From: Plazaster borealis | Lineage: Eukaryota; Echinodermata; Asteroidea; Forcipulatida; Labidiasteridae | Direction of reading: 5' to 3' | Assembly (NCBI GenBank): GCA_021014325.1 | Contig: CM037459.1 | Location: forward strand, 1,364,001-1,428,000 | Length of the DNA: 64,000 bases | Part shown: positions 11,281-23,003 of the stretch, piece by piece | Layout of the letters: every line of letters starts with the position of its first letter | Numbering within the stretch: the first letter of the stretch is position 1 | Position numbers and translations under genes: made by a program | Notes under the pieces: model-generated | What the model was told of the DNA's origin: nothing | Seen by the model: only the letters and a program-made list of their open reading frames with translations | The model's database searches: none

Positions 11281-11745
11281 GAACCATATGCTCTAGGACC
11301 CTTATTCGTACCATCACCCAATCTGGTTCAGAAGTTATTATTTTTTTTTAATGTCAAGTCTGCGTGACTCACAAATCTTGTCTCTTTTGCATTAACGAAC
11401 ATACAAAGTAAAACGTGGAAAAATTTACCAATGTGGAAAAATTAAGTAATAGCATTGTTTTTGATAAGCTGATCTGTGGTTATCGGTGAATAATGATTTG
11501 TAATGACATTACAAGAGTGTTAGGCCTACACTCCCGTTAACGTCAGCTCTGCCAGGTCTCCAAAGAATCTTCACTCGAACTTCACGTCGGCAAGCCCGGT
11601 CAGCGTATGCAGTTTGCATGGGTTGGCACGCGGAGTTTCGCTGCGATGAGCTTGCATTCGACATTCTGAGTCTGATGATAGACATGTCTAAGTCTCCGAC
11701 CGTAAGGAGTCTATGACTATTGTACAAAAAACGCAATAGCATGGC
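11281..11745. other. No gene recognised
   Basis: No coding or RNA feature was recognised. The segment ends at CCAG, which abuts the inverted Harbinger-like copy. Confidence 0.4.
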
Positions 11746-11748
11746 CAG

Positions 11749-13012
11749 GGGGGTGTTTCATAAAGCTTTACAATTAATCTTATCTCCAAATAATCAATCT
11801 TATCTACAAACAATCAATCTTAAACTCCTCAAATTTACAATTAATCTTATCTCTGTTTCATAAAACAAGTTAAGCTTGATATCCAGTGTAGAAACAAATA
11901 AAAAAATCTTAAGTCTGATGGTTTTTCGCAAAAAAAAATTAAAACATTTATTTTTTTGATTCAATAAGCATGCTTCTCCAAAAGCTTTTATTAGATAACT
12001 GTCGCACTTTACGTGGAAACAGTAACATATGGGCAATAAAAGTTTTAAAAACAATTTAAAAATTTAAAATTAAAAACAAAAACAAAAAAAATAAAGTAAA
12101 AAAAACAAAAAAAATAAAAATAATAAAATTGCCAAATTAAAAAATTAAAAAACAAAAAATTAAAATGACTTTATTAAAAAAGGCAAATTAGGCAAATTAG
12201 CCTGATCTGGGCCTTCCCTCAAGTCCATCTTGACGTTTTCAATCCTCAATATCTTATCTCAATCCAGTCTCCAATTCCACTTCCAAATGTCTGATGTTTG
12301 CTGCCCTTCAACTTGGTGTTTGTTGTTTGTGTGTTGCTTTGGTGTTTTGTTGTTGTTGCTGTTTTTATTTTGTTATTGAGATGTTTTTGATGCTATTAAG
12401 CTATTTGCTTATGTTTTGTCAGGTTGTCCCATCCACATCCACCTCTGATTCTGAATCCTTTGATTTTGAAAATAAAGAAAATAAAAAAAAAAAAAATATT
12501 AAAATATTACTGACTGCTGAGTGAGGCTTATTCACCTTTTTCTTTTTTTTTCTTGTTGGTTCTAAGCTTACATAAAATAAACATTTTTGTTAACGAACTT
12601 ACCCAACTGTGTACACAAAGTAAAGAAGTGGTCTGCGTCCTGCCCCATCCCATCCCATGTTTTCAAATGTGGTGCCAAGGCATCCTGAACACTTGCTCAA
12701 GTGTTGTTGGTTAACCACTAACCACACTGCTCTCTTGCACACACGTGACAGCACACCTATTTTGATGGGGAATGACGCAGTTGCACCGTTGCTGTCACTC
12801 CATGATTCACGCTATGACCATAACTGTGTCTAGTGACCAGAAAATGCCACTTTGTTTACACTAAATAAAAGACATGACATCTTCAATTACTGCAAAGTTG
12901 CTCTGTGTCAAAAGTCGCGCTAGCCTCTGGTCAATAATATTGAAAGTCTTTAATATACTAAAATATTAATCTTATCTTAAACTCGATCGATCTTACGCTA
13001 AGATTGATTTAG
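11749..13012 (-). mobile_element. Deletion derivative of the Harbinger-like element
   Basis: It starts with GGGGGTGTTTCATAAAG and the same subterminal repeats as the right end of 2942-6853, so it is inverted relative to that element. It keeps blocks matching the three exon-like regions (12215-12300, 12425-12470 and 12640-12715) and the 3.0-3.46 kb region, but totals only ~1.26 kb. The distal ~100 bp and its TIR are missing where it meets the Helentron fragment at about 13013. Confidence 0.65.
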
Positions 13013-13446
13013 ATACGGTATTAGGTCTGGGTTAAGTTTAGAATTAGAGCCATAGGTTTTATACACAGTACAAAACGCGCAATAAATGACGTCATGGTGA
13101 TGTCCGGCATTTTAGGACATAAAATAATTATACAGTATCCCACAAGTAAATAGTTGAAAAAAGTTTGATGATCGGACGTATACTTTTTGAGATGTATCAA
13201 GATTGGCTAATTAAATGTTCATGTCATTATAACTAAGTAAACTAATTAATTAAGCTAAGCTAATTATATTTAACTATAACTTCATGACCAAAGCTTTAAT
13301 ATGATATAGGATCTGACTCTTTTATACTAAACCAAGTGACGAAATGCGTGTAAAAGTCCTATTGACAGAGCGAAAGAATAATACTAAGAAAAACAACTAA
13401 AAAATCCTGACGAAAACAATAGCTGTTCCGACTAGTCGGAACAGCT
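13013..13446 (-). mobile_element. 5' part of a Helentron family 2 element
   Basis: Read on the - strand, it begins with the 5' hairpin (13421-13446, AGCTGTTCCGACTAGTCGGA and complement) and continues into CGTCAGGATTTTTTAG and ATTAGCCAATC blocks seen in the intact copies. The array and 3' end are absent. Confidence 0.75.
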
Positions 13447-13544
13447 AATAATAACAAAATATATAAACAATCTTTGTATTGTGTTCTATTACCATGTGTT
13501 GATTAGTTTGGATTCAGTGTATGAATGTATGAAAGGAAATAAAA

Positions 13545-13579
13545 TAAACAAACAAACAAACAAACAAACAAACAAACAA
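13545..13579 (+). repeat. (ACAA)n microsatellite
   Basis: About nine uninterrupted tetranucleotide repeats. Confidence 0.9.
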
Positions 13580-13664
13580 GCTGGTACATATTAATTCTCA
13601 ATGTCAGACAACCTTTGTATGACTTAGAGGCAGTGTGTAGTTATTCTCTCTTGATGCAGGGGGT

Positions 13665-13880
13665 TGGGTTGGTGTAGTGATATCTTTCCTGATATGTCTT
13701 CCACCTGTAGGACCCCCGTTTGAATCCCACCGAGGGCACTATGTGGATTGGGTTTTCAATCTGTGACCAGCCAGACTGCGAATCGCGCTGCCAGGCCCAT
13801 TCTAATTATGTTGTACTTTTGGCAAATGTAGATAGCGCCTTCAATAGCACTGTAGGTTACTCTTTCACACGTTTCTGGAA
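13665..13880 (+). mobile_element. tRNA-derived SINE
   Basis: A box-A-like GGTGTAGTGAT is followed about 45 bp later by a box-B-like GTTTGAATCCC, then by a conserved-looking body with GTGGATTGGGTTTTCA. The arrangement fits a pol III SINE with a tRNA-like head. No tail or target duplication was defined. Confidence 0.6.
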
Positions 13881-14990
13881 TGCGAGATGTTGAATAGTGT
13901 TTTGTTTTTTTAATCACTTTTTTTCAATTTACGGCCATGGCGCGAAGTCAAGCAAATTGTTCGCTTTCCAGCATTTAGTTTTGCATACATGAGTAGCAGT
14001 TGGGGAGTGGTCACTTTCAGAGTCAGCGTTGCGGCGAAAACATCAAAATTTGACGCGCTCTGCTCCACAGTATATAGTTCTCTAATTTGCGCCTTGTTTA
14101 TTAATTTCCTCGTTATTTTTGGACTTTCGAGTCTCTAGTTAGGCATGAGAGGCAGAGGCGGCAACAGCTGGTGAGTAGGCTACCCTTAGTAATTTTAAAG
14201 GATATTCTGTTAATTTCATGTAACCAGAAGCACTTTTTGTACACATAATAGTGGGTGACAATTCTTCACTTCGTCACTAAATTTCTCCTTGCGTTTGGTC
14301 AGGGTTATAAATTAATGTGCTTTCATAAACATTTTTCCTTTGGCCCGGGCTAGATACTTTTTTACTTCTTTGAAAATCGTCTTCCAGTAATCTTTATTAC
14401 TATTTGCCGACACTTAAATAACCAGGCCTTAAGATTGGGATATCTGCTAGTCACTGATTAACCACTGCTTCATAAATATAGAGATCTAGGTTTGCCTCTT
14501 TATACTTTCCTCTTAAATGTCTGCGATTATTTCATTACTTGTGAATAATTTATTTGCAGAATCACTTTACATGTCCTTCATCTTGTACAAGGACAACCTC
14601 CTTGCAGGAGCTGAGAGCTCTTATTATTAGGTATGTGCCATCAGGCTGAATCAGTTATTTTACTACTCTTACTGTCAGAATATTTAACATTTTGCCGTTG
14701 GTGAAAGTAATGGAGTATTTGAATTTAATAATATTGAATTAAATAATGAGTAATTTAATGTATGTAGAAGACAGTGTTTTACTTTAATGTGGACCATTGT
14801 TAAATCAGTGTCTTATGATTTCTATTTTTGTACCTTAATTACAGGTCCTCCAATTTTGTAGTGACTGTCATTTTTTGTGTATAATAATTGCAATTATTAG
14901 ATATAATTGCGATTTAATATATAATAAACGAATTACCGTAACTAAAGAACGTGTGTCAACTGGGGCTTTCTTGGTGTTAAAATATTATTT
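13881..14990 (+). other. Possible spliced non-coding transcript, no protein gene
   Basis: A TATA-like AGTATATAG occurs near 14070. A donor GCTGGTGAGT lies near 14170, a block at 14562-14631 is bounded by ATTTGCAG and GTATGT, and another acceptor TTAATTACAG occurs near 14845 with AATAAACG near 14924. Joining the blocks gives an immediate stop after ATGAGAGGC, so it would not be coding. This is weak pattern evidence only. Confidence 0.15.
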
Positions 14991-15180
14991 TTTAACCTAC
15001 CACCTCGGTTACAAGTCCGTACCTGAGTGCGTAGGTTTTCCCTGGAGTATTTCTCTGGGGTTTTCCTCCCACATCTTAAACTGAATTTTCCTTCTTTGTC
15101 TTCCCTCAACGGGGTTCTTGGCTAGTATAGTGATTAGGTTTGCTTTACCGAGAGTCCTTGGCTTCACAACCAGAATTAAT
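14991..15180 (+). repeat. SINE-like fragment upstream of transporter copy A
   Basis: It contains TCTGGGGTTTTCCTCCCAC and flanking sequence repeated at 35188-35370, upstream of copy C. It lies within the duplicated segment. The motif resembles SINE bodies in marine invertebrates (recall). Confidence 0.5.
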
Positions 15181-15351
15181 AAATGGAGAAACAAATTAAT
15201 GAAATGATGCAAATCCACAAGTGAAATAAATTGCACAATGGGCTACCGGACTAATTGTGAAACTCTATAGACGTCGACAGTCGGAGGTTAGCGAAGTGGA
15301 GCAATTCCTTGACCTGGAGCAAAATGACCAACGATACGTACTTCGAAACGC

Positions 15352-15534
15352 ATGAACTATTACTACAGTATGGGCCAACAGCAATTAAAAAGAGTCCTAC
15401 ATAGGGCTACATGCAATTCAAACGCACACATCGAGCTCATTCGCGCTGCATCCCGCTATCCACAGAAAGCAAGAAGTGGTAGACATTTGAGGGAGTCAAG
15501 ATGGGAACATCAAGGAACCCGTGGCGTTGGATGA
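15352..15534 (+). other. Upstream ORF overlapping the copy A start
   Basis: A 60-codon frame starts at 15352 and runs past the transporter ATG (15501) in another frame. The paralogous position in copy C (35553-35735) also has a 60-codon frame of the same length. If the mRNA 5' end lies upstream of 15352, it could reduce translation of the transporter. Alternatively TTACTACAG at 15359-15367 may be a 3' splice site that removes the upstream ATG. Confidence 0.3.
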
Positions 15535-15687
15535 TCTTACTCTCAAGAGTTGGTGTTTGTTTCATTGGTCTTGGCTTGTACAAGTCTATGAGTGTATTTA
15601 TACCCGTATTGATGGAGGATTTTAATATCAGTACTTCGTCAGCGGGTCTTGTAAGCGGCATTCCGTACAACATTAGTACAATAGCAG
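15501..15687 (+). CDS. Copy A exon 1
   Basis: ATG preceded by GAGTCAAG. It encodes the N-terminus and TM1 (62 codons plus one base) and ends GCAG before GTTAGTG. This start is chosen because the exon-1 frame continues in phase into exon 2 and copy C has the same start. Confidence 0.8.
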
Positions 15688-16639
15688 GTTAGTGTTTAAG
15701 TCTATGGAAGAGGGGACGTTGTGTTATTTCACAACAATCTTACTCAAAAGAGCCTAAATTGTAAACTCTATGAGATCTACATTCTCTAAATTAGACAACT
15801 CATCCTGAGTCATCTTTACCATGCAACTTGACAAAAATACCAAAAATGCCGACTCGTCACTTTGAGAAACTAGAATTAGAGAATTAACCGGCAATGTTTG
15901 AACATTCAGTTCACCATGGAAACAGTGACATCCGATTCATTACCAAGAGGGCAGATTGTTCTCTTGCACACTCCGTGTACAGAAATACCGACTCACACAG
16001 ACCGCTATCTTAATGCTCGGTCATTTCACCCTCCTCTTCTGTGAAAGCCTCAGTGAACCGCACCATACTTCGAAGGGCACACATTATTTGTGACGATGAA
16101 CATTTACCAAATGAACTGGAGCACCTTAACACAATATGTAATAATTTCAAACAATTTACAGCTTCGACTTTTTAGGTGTTCGTGCAATATGAGCACGAAC
16201 ACCTCTTTGTTTTTGTTCTGTTTTTTAGGTGTTCGTGCAATATGAGCACGAACACCTCTTTGTTTTTGTTCTGTTTTTTTTTCTTCTCCATCTTCTTCTT
16301 CCCTGGAACTAAATTGAATTGAACAATGAAACTCATCAGACAATTGAACCTCGATATGAAGACGGCACAAAGTTAATAACGTCATGATGACGTCATCAGA
16401 TGTTGAATTACAAGGTTTTAAAAGTTGAAAAATGACCATTTGGTATTCGCTGTATCTCATTAAATTTAAAAGCTATGATGTTCATTGTTGGGCATGTGAT
16501 AGATCAAGACTGGGGCTACATTTCAAAAGTTAACGTCAAAATCGTATGACCTTTTCTTCAAGGTCATGCCCCTAGGTCAAAGTTTGCCTTTGTTTTTTTC
16601 TTGAAAAACATCATTTTCGGGCTTATTTGCAGCATAACT

Positions 16640-18060
16640 CAAGATTGAAATTGAATTTAACATTGAAACTCATCAGACATTTGAACCTAAGTGTCAAGAC
16701 GACACAAACTTGATGATGTTATGATGACGTCATCAGGTATTGAATTACAATGAATCAAAGTTTAATATTTGTAAACAAATCATAACTCTTGAACCACATG
16801 TTTGATTTTTACAATCTATACATCATCGGATAGGTTGTTAAGGGTTCAACAAACGTTACACAAAGCATGACCCCATTTGACCTTGACTTCCGGTTCAAAC
16901 CGGAAGTTGAAAATTTCACAAAATTCGTATCTCAAAAACCACGTATTTCTTTATTATTTTTTTTGCATCAGGTGATAAATAATTGAGCCTGCTCAAACTT
17001 TTGCACACAAATGACAACATTTTGACTTTTACATCTGGTCAAAACCGGATGTTAAAGCCAACGTTGGTTAAAGCGCACGTGTCTCTTGACGTGACTCACG
17101 TTGACAACGCACGACGGCACGACAGTGTATTGGCACATGTAGGCCCTGCGCACACGCTGAATCAGTAGCACGTGTAGTGAGTTTACATTGTGTATAGTCT
17201 TGGTTTCAATACGCTCAAGTTGAAGACTAATGTACGTACTGTACAACTTCATGTATAAATACATTTGGCGTGACTGTGCAATATACAAAGAAACAACGAG
17301 CGAAAAATTCAATATTTGAAAATGTCATAATTCCTGAACCACATATTGGATATTTACAATCCATACATCAACTGAAAGGTCTTAATACACTTAACACGCG
17401 CTACACAAAGTGTGACCCTGTTTGACCTTGAATTTTGGTTCAAACCGGAAAGAGAAATTTAATATTTAAAAAACTTAACTTCTGAACAACTCATTCGATT
17501 TTTACAATCTATTCATCATTGAGAAAGTATGTAACAATTTTAGAAACTATATACAGAATGTGACCCCAATCGACCTTTACTTCCTGTTTAAACCGGAAGA
17601 TGAAATTTAATACTTGAAAAAATCAGAACTCCTGAACCACACACTGGATTTTTATCATCTATACATCATTAGAAAGGGCTCCAAAGATTTAAGAAACGCT
17701 ACACACTGTGACCTCGTTTGACCTTGACTTCCGGTTCAAACCGGAAAGAGAAATTTAATATTTAAAAAAACTTAACTTCTGAACAACTCATTCGATTTTT
17801 ACAATCTATTCATCATTGGGAAAGTATGTAACAATTTTAGAAACTATATACAGAATGTGACCCCAATTGACCTTGACTTTCGGTTCAATCGGAAGTTGAA
17901 GTTTAATATTTTAACCAATCATAACTCCTTAATCAGACATTGGTTTTTAAAAGTCAACAAACGCTGCACAAAGTGTGAACCCATTTGACCTTGATTTCCA
18001 GTTCAAACCGGAAGTTGAATTTTTATAAGGAACAAATCTAACTCCTGAACCAGACGTTTG
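16640..18060 (+). repeat. Minisatellite array, ~149-bp unit (family 1, first unit)
   Basis: Each unit carries CTGAACCACACATTGGAT, ACAATCTATACATCAT, TGTGACCCC and CTTGACTTCCGGTTCAAACC followed by GGAAGT. Markers near 17421, 17571, 17721 and 17871 are about 149-150 bp apart. The central palindrome ACTTCCGG...CCGGAAGT is the best-kept part. Short frames inside are not genes. Confidence 0.85.
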
Positions 18061-18559
18061 ATAAGGTAACTTGTCGACACCAAATCATTCACTCATAATT
18101 TGATGACATTACTCTCGAACACCTTGTTTTTGTAACCAACAAAAACTGAATCTCTAGTTTTTTTTCTTCTCCATCTTCTTCTTCTTCCCTGGAACTCTTC
18201 TCTACAGCATAACTCAAGATTGAAACTGAATTAAACATTGAATCTCATCAGACAATTGAACCTCAATATGAGGACGGCACAAAGTTGATGACGTCATGAT
18301 GACGTCATCAGGTGTCGAATTACAAGGTTTTTCAAGTTGAAAAATGACCTTTTGCTTTTTGCTGTATCTCAATGAATATGAAAGCTATGATGTTCACACT
18401 TGGGCAGGTGATAGATCAAGACTGGAGCAACATTTGAAAAGTTAACGCCAAAATCGTATGACCTTAACTTCCGGGTCGTTACCCTGGGTCGAAGTTCGCC
18501 TTTGTTTTGTTTTCTTGAAAAACATCATTTTCGGGCTTATCTACAGCATAACTCAAGAT

Positions 18560-19745
18560 TGAAATTGAATTTTACATTGAAACTCATCAGACATTTGAAC
18601 CTAAATATCAAGACGACACAAACTTGATGATGTCATGATGACGTCATCAGGTATTGAATTACATTAAATCAAAGTTTAATATTTGAAAAAAAATCATAAC
18701 TCATGAACGACATGTTGAATTTTTACAATCTATACATCATCGAAAAGTTCGTTAAAGGTCCAACAGACGCTACACAGAAAGTGACCCCATTTGACCTTGA
18801 CATCCGGTTCAACCCGGAAATTTAAAATTTCATAAAATTCGTATCTCAAAAACTATGTATCATTTCAGCATAATTTTTGCATCAGGTTGTAGAACGTTGA
18901 GCCTGCTCAAACTTTTGCACAGAAATAACAACATTTTGACATTTACATCTTGTCTTATAACCACCCGCATTAAAGCGCACGTTTGTGTTGACCCACTTTG
19001 ATAACGCGAGATAGTGTAATAGCACGTGTACAGACACGGGTACATTGAACGTGTAGTTCGGTTTACATCAACTACACGTAGGAATACATTTAGCATCGCT
19101 GCATAAAGATAATCCATGTAATACTTGAAAAATTCGTAACTCCTGAACCACACATTGGATTTTTACAATCTATACATCATCTGAAAGGTCTTTATAAAAC
19201 CTAACATACGTTACACTTATTGTGACCCCGTTTGACCCTGACTCTGACTTCCGGTTCAAAGCGGAAGTTGAAATTTAATGTTTTAAAAATTCATAATTCC
19301 TGAACCACACAATGGATTTTTACAATCTATACATCATTGGACAAGTATGTAACAACTTAACAAACGATATACAGAATGTGACCCAATTGACCTTTACTTC
19401 CAGTTCAAACCGGAAGATGAAATTTAATACTTGAAAAAACAGAACTCCTGAACCACACATTGGATTTTTATCATCTATACATCATCACAAAGGGCTCCAA
19501 AGGTTTAAGAAACGCTACACACTGTGACCTCATTTGACCTTGACTTCCGGTTCAAACCGGAAAGTGAAAGTTAATGTTTCAACAAATTGTTGGAGGTTTA
19601 CAATCAATGCACCATCTAAAATGTCTTCATAAACTAAACGCGCTACACAAAATGTGACCCCTATTTGACCTTGACTTCCGGTCAAAACCGGAAGTTGATG
19701 TTAATTTGTTTTTGAAAAATTCATAACTCCTGGACCAGGCATTTG
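18560..19745 (+). repeat. Minisatellite array, ~149-bp unit (family 1, second unit)
   Basis: It repeats the same unit as the preceding array within the second head-to-tail Helentron unit, preceded at 18290-18313 and about 18635-18655 by paired GATGACGTCAT motifs. Confidence 0.85.
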
Positions 19746-19829
19746 ATTGATAAGGTATAATGACCTATTCATTCAATCACTCCCCACGAACACCTTGTTT
19801 TTGTCACATGACAAAAACTGAAGCTCTAG

Positions 19830-20365
19830 TATTTATTTCTTTATTTTATGTCCAGCAAAATAAACAGCAAATAAAACACTGTGATTGTGATGATCATTTA
19901 AATGATGAATTATTGTAGAGTTATTAAGCACAAATAGAAAGTCAGCACTCATCCCATTATGCTAATTGGGAAAGAACACAACGCATCCCGTACTATAGAG
20001 CTGTAGTCGATCTCACATACGATAATGTATAACACGGCCGTTGTAGCTCGATGACGACCACTAATCCACCATGTGCATAGTTCATACATATCCATGTACA
20101 GGAACAATTCCGGACGAATCACAAGCCAAACAACGTACCGTAACCAATGAATTTGAATGAGCCTGGTTGTTTCTGAATGCTGATTTTGGCGGAAGTAACT
20201 TTGCGTTCGTGGTGTAGGTTTTCCGTGGGCTTATAGGGAAGGGCACTTGTGGGGTCCTGACAACAACTTAAAAGAGGACCCCACAAGGCAATCTCAATAG
20301 GAACAATGGACCCAACAAGGAAATTCTTTAGAAAAGGGAATAATAGAACAACAATAGCAGGACCC
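19830..20365 (+). repeat. Intron segment duplicated between copies A and C
   Basis: It matches 36395-36914, including AATAAACAGCAAATAAAACA and GGCGGAAGTAACTTTGCG. With 14991-16171 (matching 35188-36394), it defines the duplicated segment around exon 1. Confidence 0.75.
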
Positions 20366-21160
20366 AACAAACCGGATCCGTACGCGTGAGCTTACGGGAG
20401 TGCCCTTGTGGGGTCTTTTACACAATGGAACAATGGACCAACAAGGGAATTCTTTGTTTATCTTGGACCCCACAAGGGAATTCTTTAGAAAAGGTAATAA
20501 CAGAACAACAATAGCAGGACCCCGCAAACCGGATCCGTAAGATTGAGTTTGTGGATGGGCTTAAGGAAGGGCCCTTGTGGGGTCCTGATAACAATAGAAC
20601 AATGGACCCCACATGGCAATTTCAATAGGAACAATGGACTCCACATGGCAATTTCAATAGGAACAATGGACCCCACAGGGCAATTTCAATAGGAACAATG
20701 GACCCCACAAGGACGTTCTTTAGAAAAAGGGAATAATTGAACAACAATAGCAGAACCCAACAAACCAGATCCATAAGGATGGGTGTGAGGGTGTGTGTGT
20801 GTGTATGTGTAAGCGTGTCTACCCGTTGAAACCGAGGTGTTTGACAAAGCGAGGACGTCCCCGCTTCGCTTTCGTGTAAAAAAATAATGGGGACGTCGCT
20901 ACGAAAAACTGGGAAGTCAAAACAATCGGAGAATAAAGAGAAGTCCTCGATTTACGGGATTCACAAACATGTCTGGACACACGGAAGGGCATATGTGGGG
21001 TCCTGACAACAATGGAACAATTGACCCCACAAGGTCATTTCAATAGGAACAATTGGGCCCCACAAGGGAATTCTTCAGAAAAGGGAATAATAGAACACCA
21101 ATAGCAGTACCCCACAAACCGGATCCGTAAGGATGTGTGTGTGTGTGTGTGTGTGTGTGA
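20222..21160 (+). repeat. Imperfect tandem repeat, CTTGTGGGGTCCTGACAACA family
   Basis: Units of about 150-230 bp share CTTGTGGGGTCC, GGAACAATGGACCCCACA, AGAAAAGGGAATAATAGAAC and ACCGGATCCGTAAGG. Copies begin near 20240, 20400, 20570 and 20985; further copies lie at 36795-36918 and 44215-44475. GT runs (20786-20812, 21134-21159, 21343-21362) lie at unit ends. Minus-strand frames here merely translate the repeat. Confidence 0.75.
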
Positions 21161-21593
21161 GCGAGCGTGTCAATCCATTCAAACCGAGGACTTTAACAAA
21201 AGGGATCCGGGTGTTTGACAGAGCGAGGACGTCCTCGCTTCGTTTTCGTGTACAAACCCAATGGGGACGTCGCTAAAAAAAACTATGTCCAAACAATGGG
21301 AGAACAAAGAGAAGTCCTCGGTGAGCGGGATTTACAAACATGCGTGTGTGTGTGTGTGTGTGTACATGCATGGATAATTAATTGTCCATGGAGCATTAGT
21401 CGTCTTAAAGGATTTTTTCGTAAGTACATTATGTCGTCGCGAACAGCACAGTTAGTACATGCGGCAAATAGTCGCGACTAGTTTTAAGTAGTCGTGGCGG
21501 CGCAGGTAGTTGACAAACGGCAATCGCGACTCGACAGAGCAATCAATAGTCACGACTTCGACACTATTCGCACTAGTCGCCCAGGCTTAATAT

Positions 21594-22501
21594 TGACCAC
21601 CCAAAGATAATCCATCTAATAATTGAAAAAATGTATAATTCCTGAAACACACATTGGAGTTTTACAATCCATAAATCATTTGAAAGTTTTTTAAAATCCA
21701 AACAAACGCTACAAAAAGTGTGAACCAATTTGACCTTGATATTTAAAAAAAATCAATTAATTCCTGAACCACACATTGGATGTTTAAAATCTAAAAATCA
21801 TCAGAAAGTTCTCCGAAGGCTTACCAAATGCTACACAATGTGTGACCTCATTTGACCTTGAATTTTGGTTCAAACCGGAAGTTGAAAATTTCTAAAATTC
21901 ATACATCAAGAACTACTCATCATTTTTGCATAATTTTTGCATCAAGTTATAAATCTGTGAGCCTGCTCAAACTTTTGCACAGAGATGACAACGTTTTGAC
22001 CTTTACATCTGGTCAAAACCGGACGTTAAAGTGCATTGATGTGTTGACCCACATAGATAACGCACGATAGTGTATCAACACATGTACACGTTCATTGTAC
22101 ATGTAGCTTAGTGTACATGTACAGCGTACATGTAGTACATGTGTGAATACAATTCACATCGGTGTTACATTGAATAATGACCACCCAAAGATAATCCATC
22201 TAACATTAGACAAATTCACAACTCCTGAACCACACATTGAAGTTTTACAATCCATAAATCATCTGAAAGGTCTTTAAAATTAAAAACAAACGCTACACAA
22301 AGTGTGACCCAATTTGACCTTGATATTTTACAAAAATCATAACTCACACATTTATAAACATCATAGAGAGCTCACCAAAGACTTACCTAAATACTACACA
22401 AAGTGTGACCTCATTTGACCTTGACTTCCAGTTCAATCATCGTTTGATGACATCACTCACGAACACATTGTTTTGGTATTTAACAAAAACTGAATATCTA
22501 A
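21594..22501 (+). mobile_element. Helentron family 1 remnant before copy A exon 2
   Basis: Diverged ~149-bp array units are followed by a 3' end: CGAACACATTG, a weak hairpin around AACAAAAACTG, and terminal CTAA at 22498-22501. Exon 2 begins 52 bp downstream. The same end precedes exon 2 in copies B (~29637) and C (62266-62269), so this insertion predates the gene duplications. Confidence 0.7.
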
Positions 22502-22552
22502 TTATAATTATTTGAGGAACGTAATGTATATAAAAATATTTCTCTGTGTTAG

Positions 22553-22693
22553 GTATCCTTTTTGCCGTTATACTGAAAGTTTGGGATGGGCGAAAGCTAA
22601 TAATTGTTGGTGGTTTTTTTGCTTCGGTGGGTTTCATCGGAGCAGCTTCCTCGCAGACAGTATTACAACTCGGACTCTGGCTCACCATATCAA
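22553..22693 (+). CDS. Copy A exon 2
   Basis: 141 nt between GTGTTAG and GTAAGT. It encodes TM2-TM3, including KVWDGRKLIIVGG, and completes the Gly codon split with exon 1. Confidence 0.85.
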
Positions 22694-23003
22694 GTAAGTA
22701 CATGGCAGGGGGTCGGGAGGGCACCTGTCCCATACATCGGGCTTGTATGCATTTTATGTTTCAAGGCATAGTGGCCGATGGGACCACTTCTAGCAATCAT
22801 ACTATACCATCGATGGCCTTCAAAAGCGACTATAATGGTGTGAAACATTGGAATAATTGTTAAGTAACATATCATTGAATGTAATTTTGAAATGTGGTCA
22901 CAAAAAAGCAAATATTTTTCATTCTATTTATTACTCTCTGAACTGGCGGTTCATGTCTGATACGGTGTGCCTAATTTGTAAACGTCTTTCTCTATTGTTA
23001 AAG

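Larger units (their letters stand above)
16172..19829 (+). mobile_element. Helentron family 1 compound in copy A intron 1
   Basis: Comparison with copy C (36381-36400), which lacks it, defines this insertion in T-rich DNA. The 5' end is a perfect hairpin, AGGTGTTCGTGC with its complement (16174-16204), repeated at 16227-16257. The 3' end has CGAACACCT, then the hairpin TTTTTGTCACATGACAAAAA, then CTGAAGCTCTAG at 19829. A second complete 3' end (CTCTAG at 18157) lies inside and is followed at once by a second body starting TTTTTTTTCTTCTCCATC, as after the first 5' hairpin (16272). So two units sit head-to-tail. No Rep/helicase is encoded, so it is non-autonomous. Confidence 0.8.

Noticed and set aside
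12294..12524. 76-residue frame with a hydrophobic cysteine-rich start
   Set aside because: It reads the wrong strand of the Harbinger-like derivative; the opposite strand carries the conserved exon-like blocks.
16172..19829. CRISPR-like or bacterial repeat array
   Set aside because: The units are ~149 bp with no short repeat/unique spacer pattern, and the context is eukaryotic.
20119..20676. Several overlapping minus-strand frames with repeated GSIVPIE-type peptides
   Set aside because: They translate the CTTGTGGGGTCC tandem repeat; the similar peptides come from repeat periodicity.
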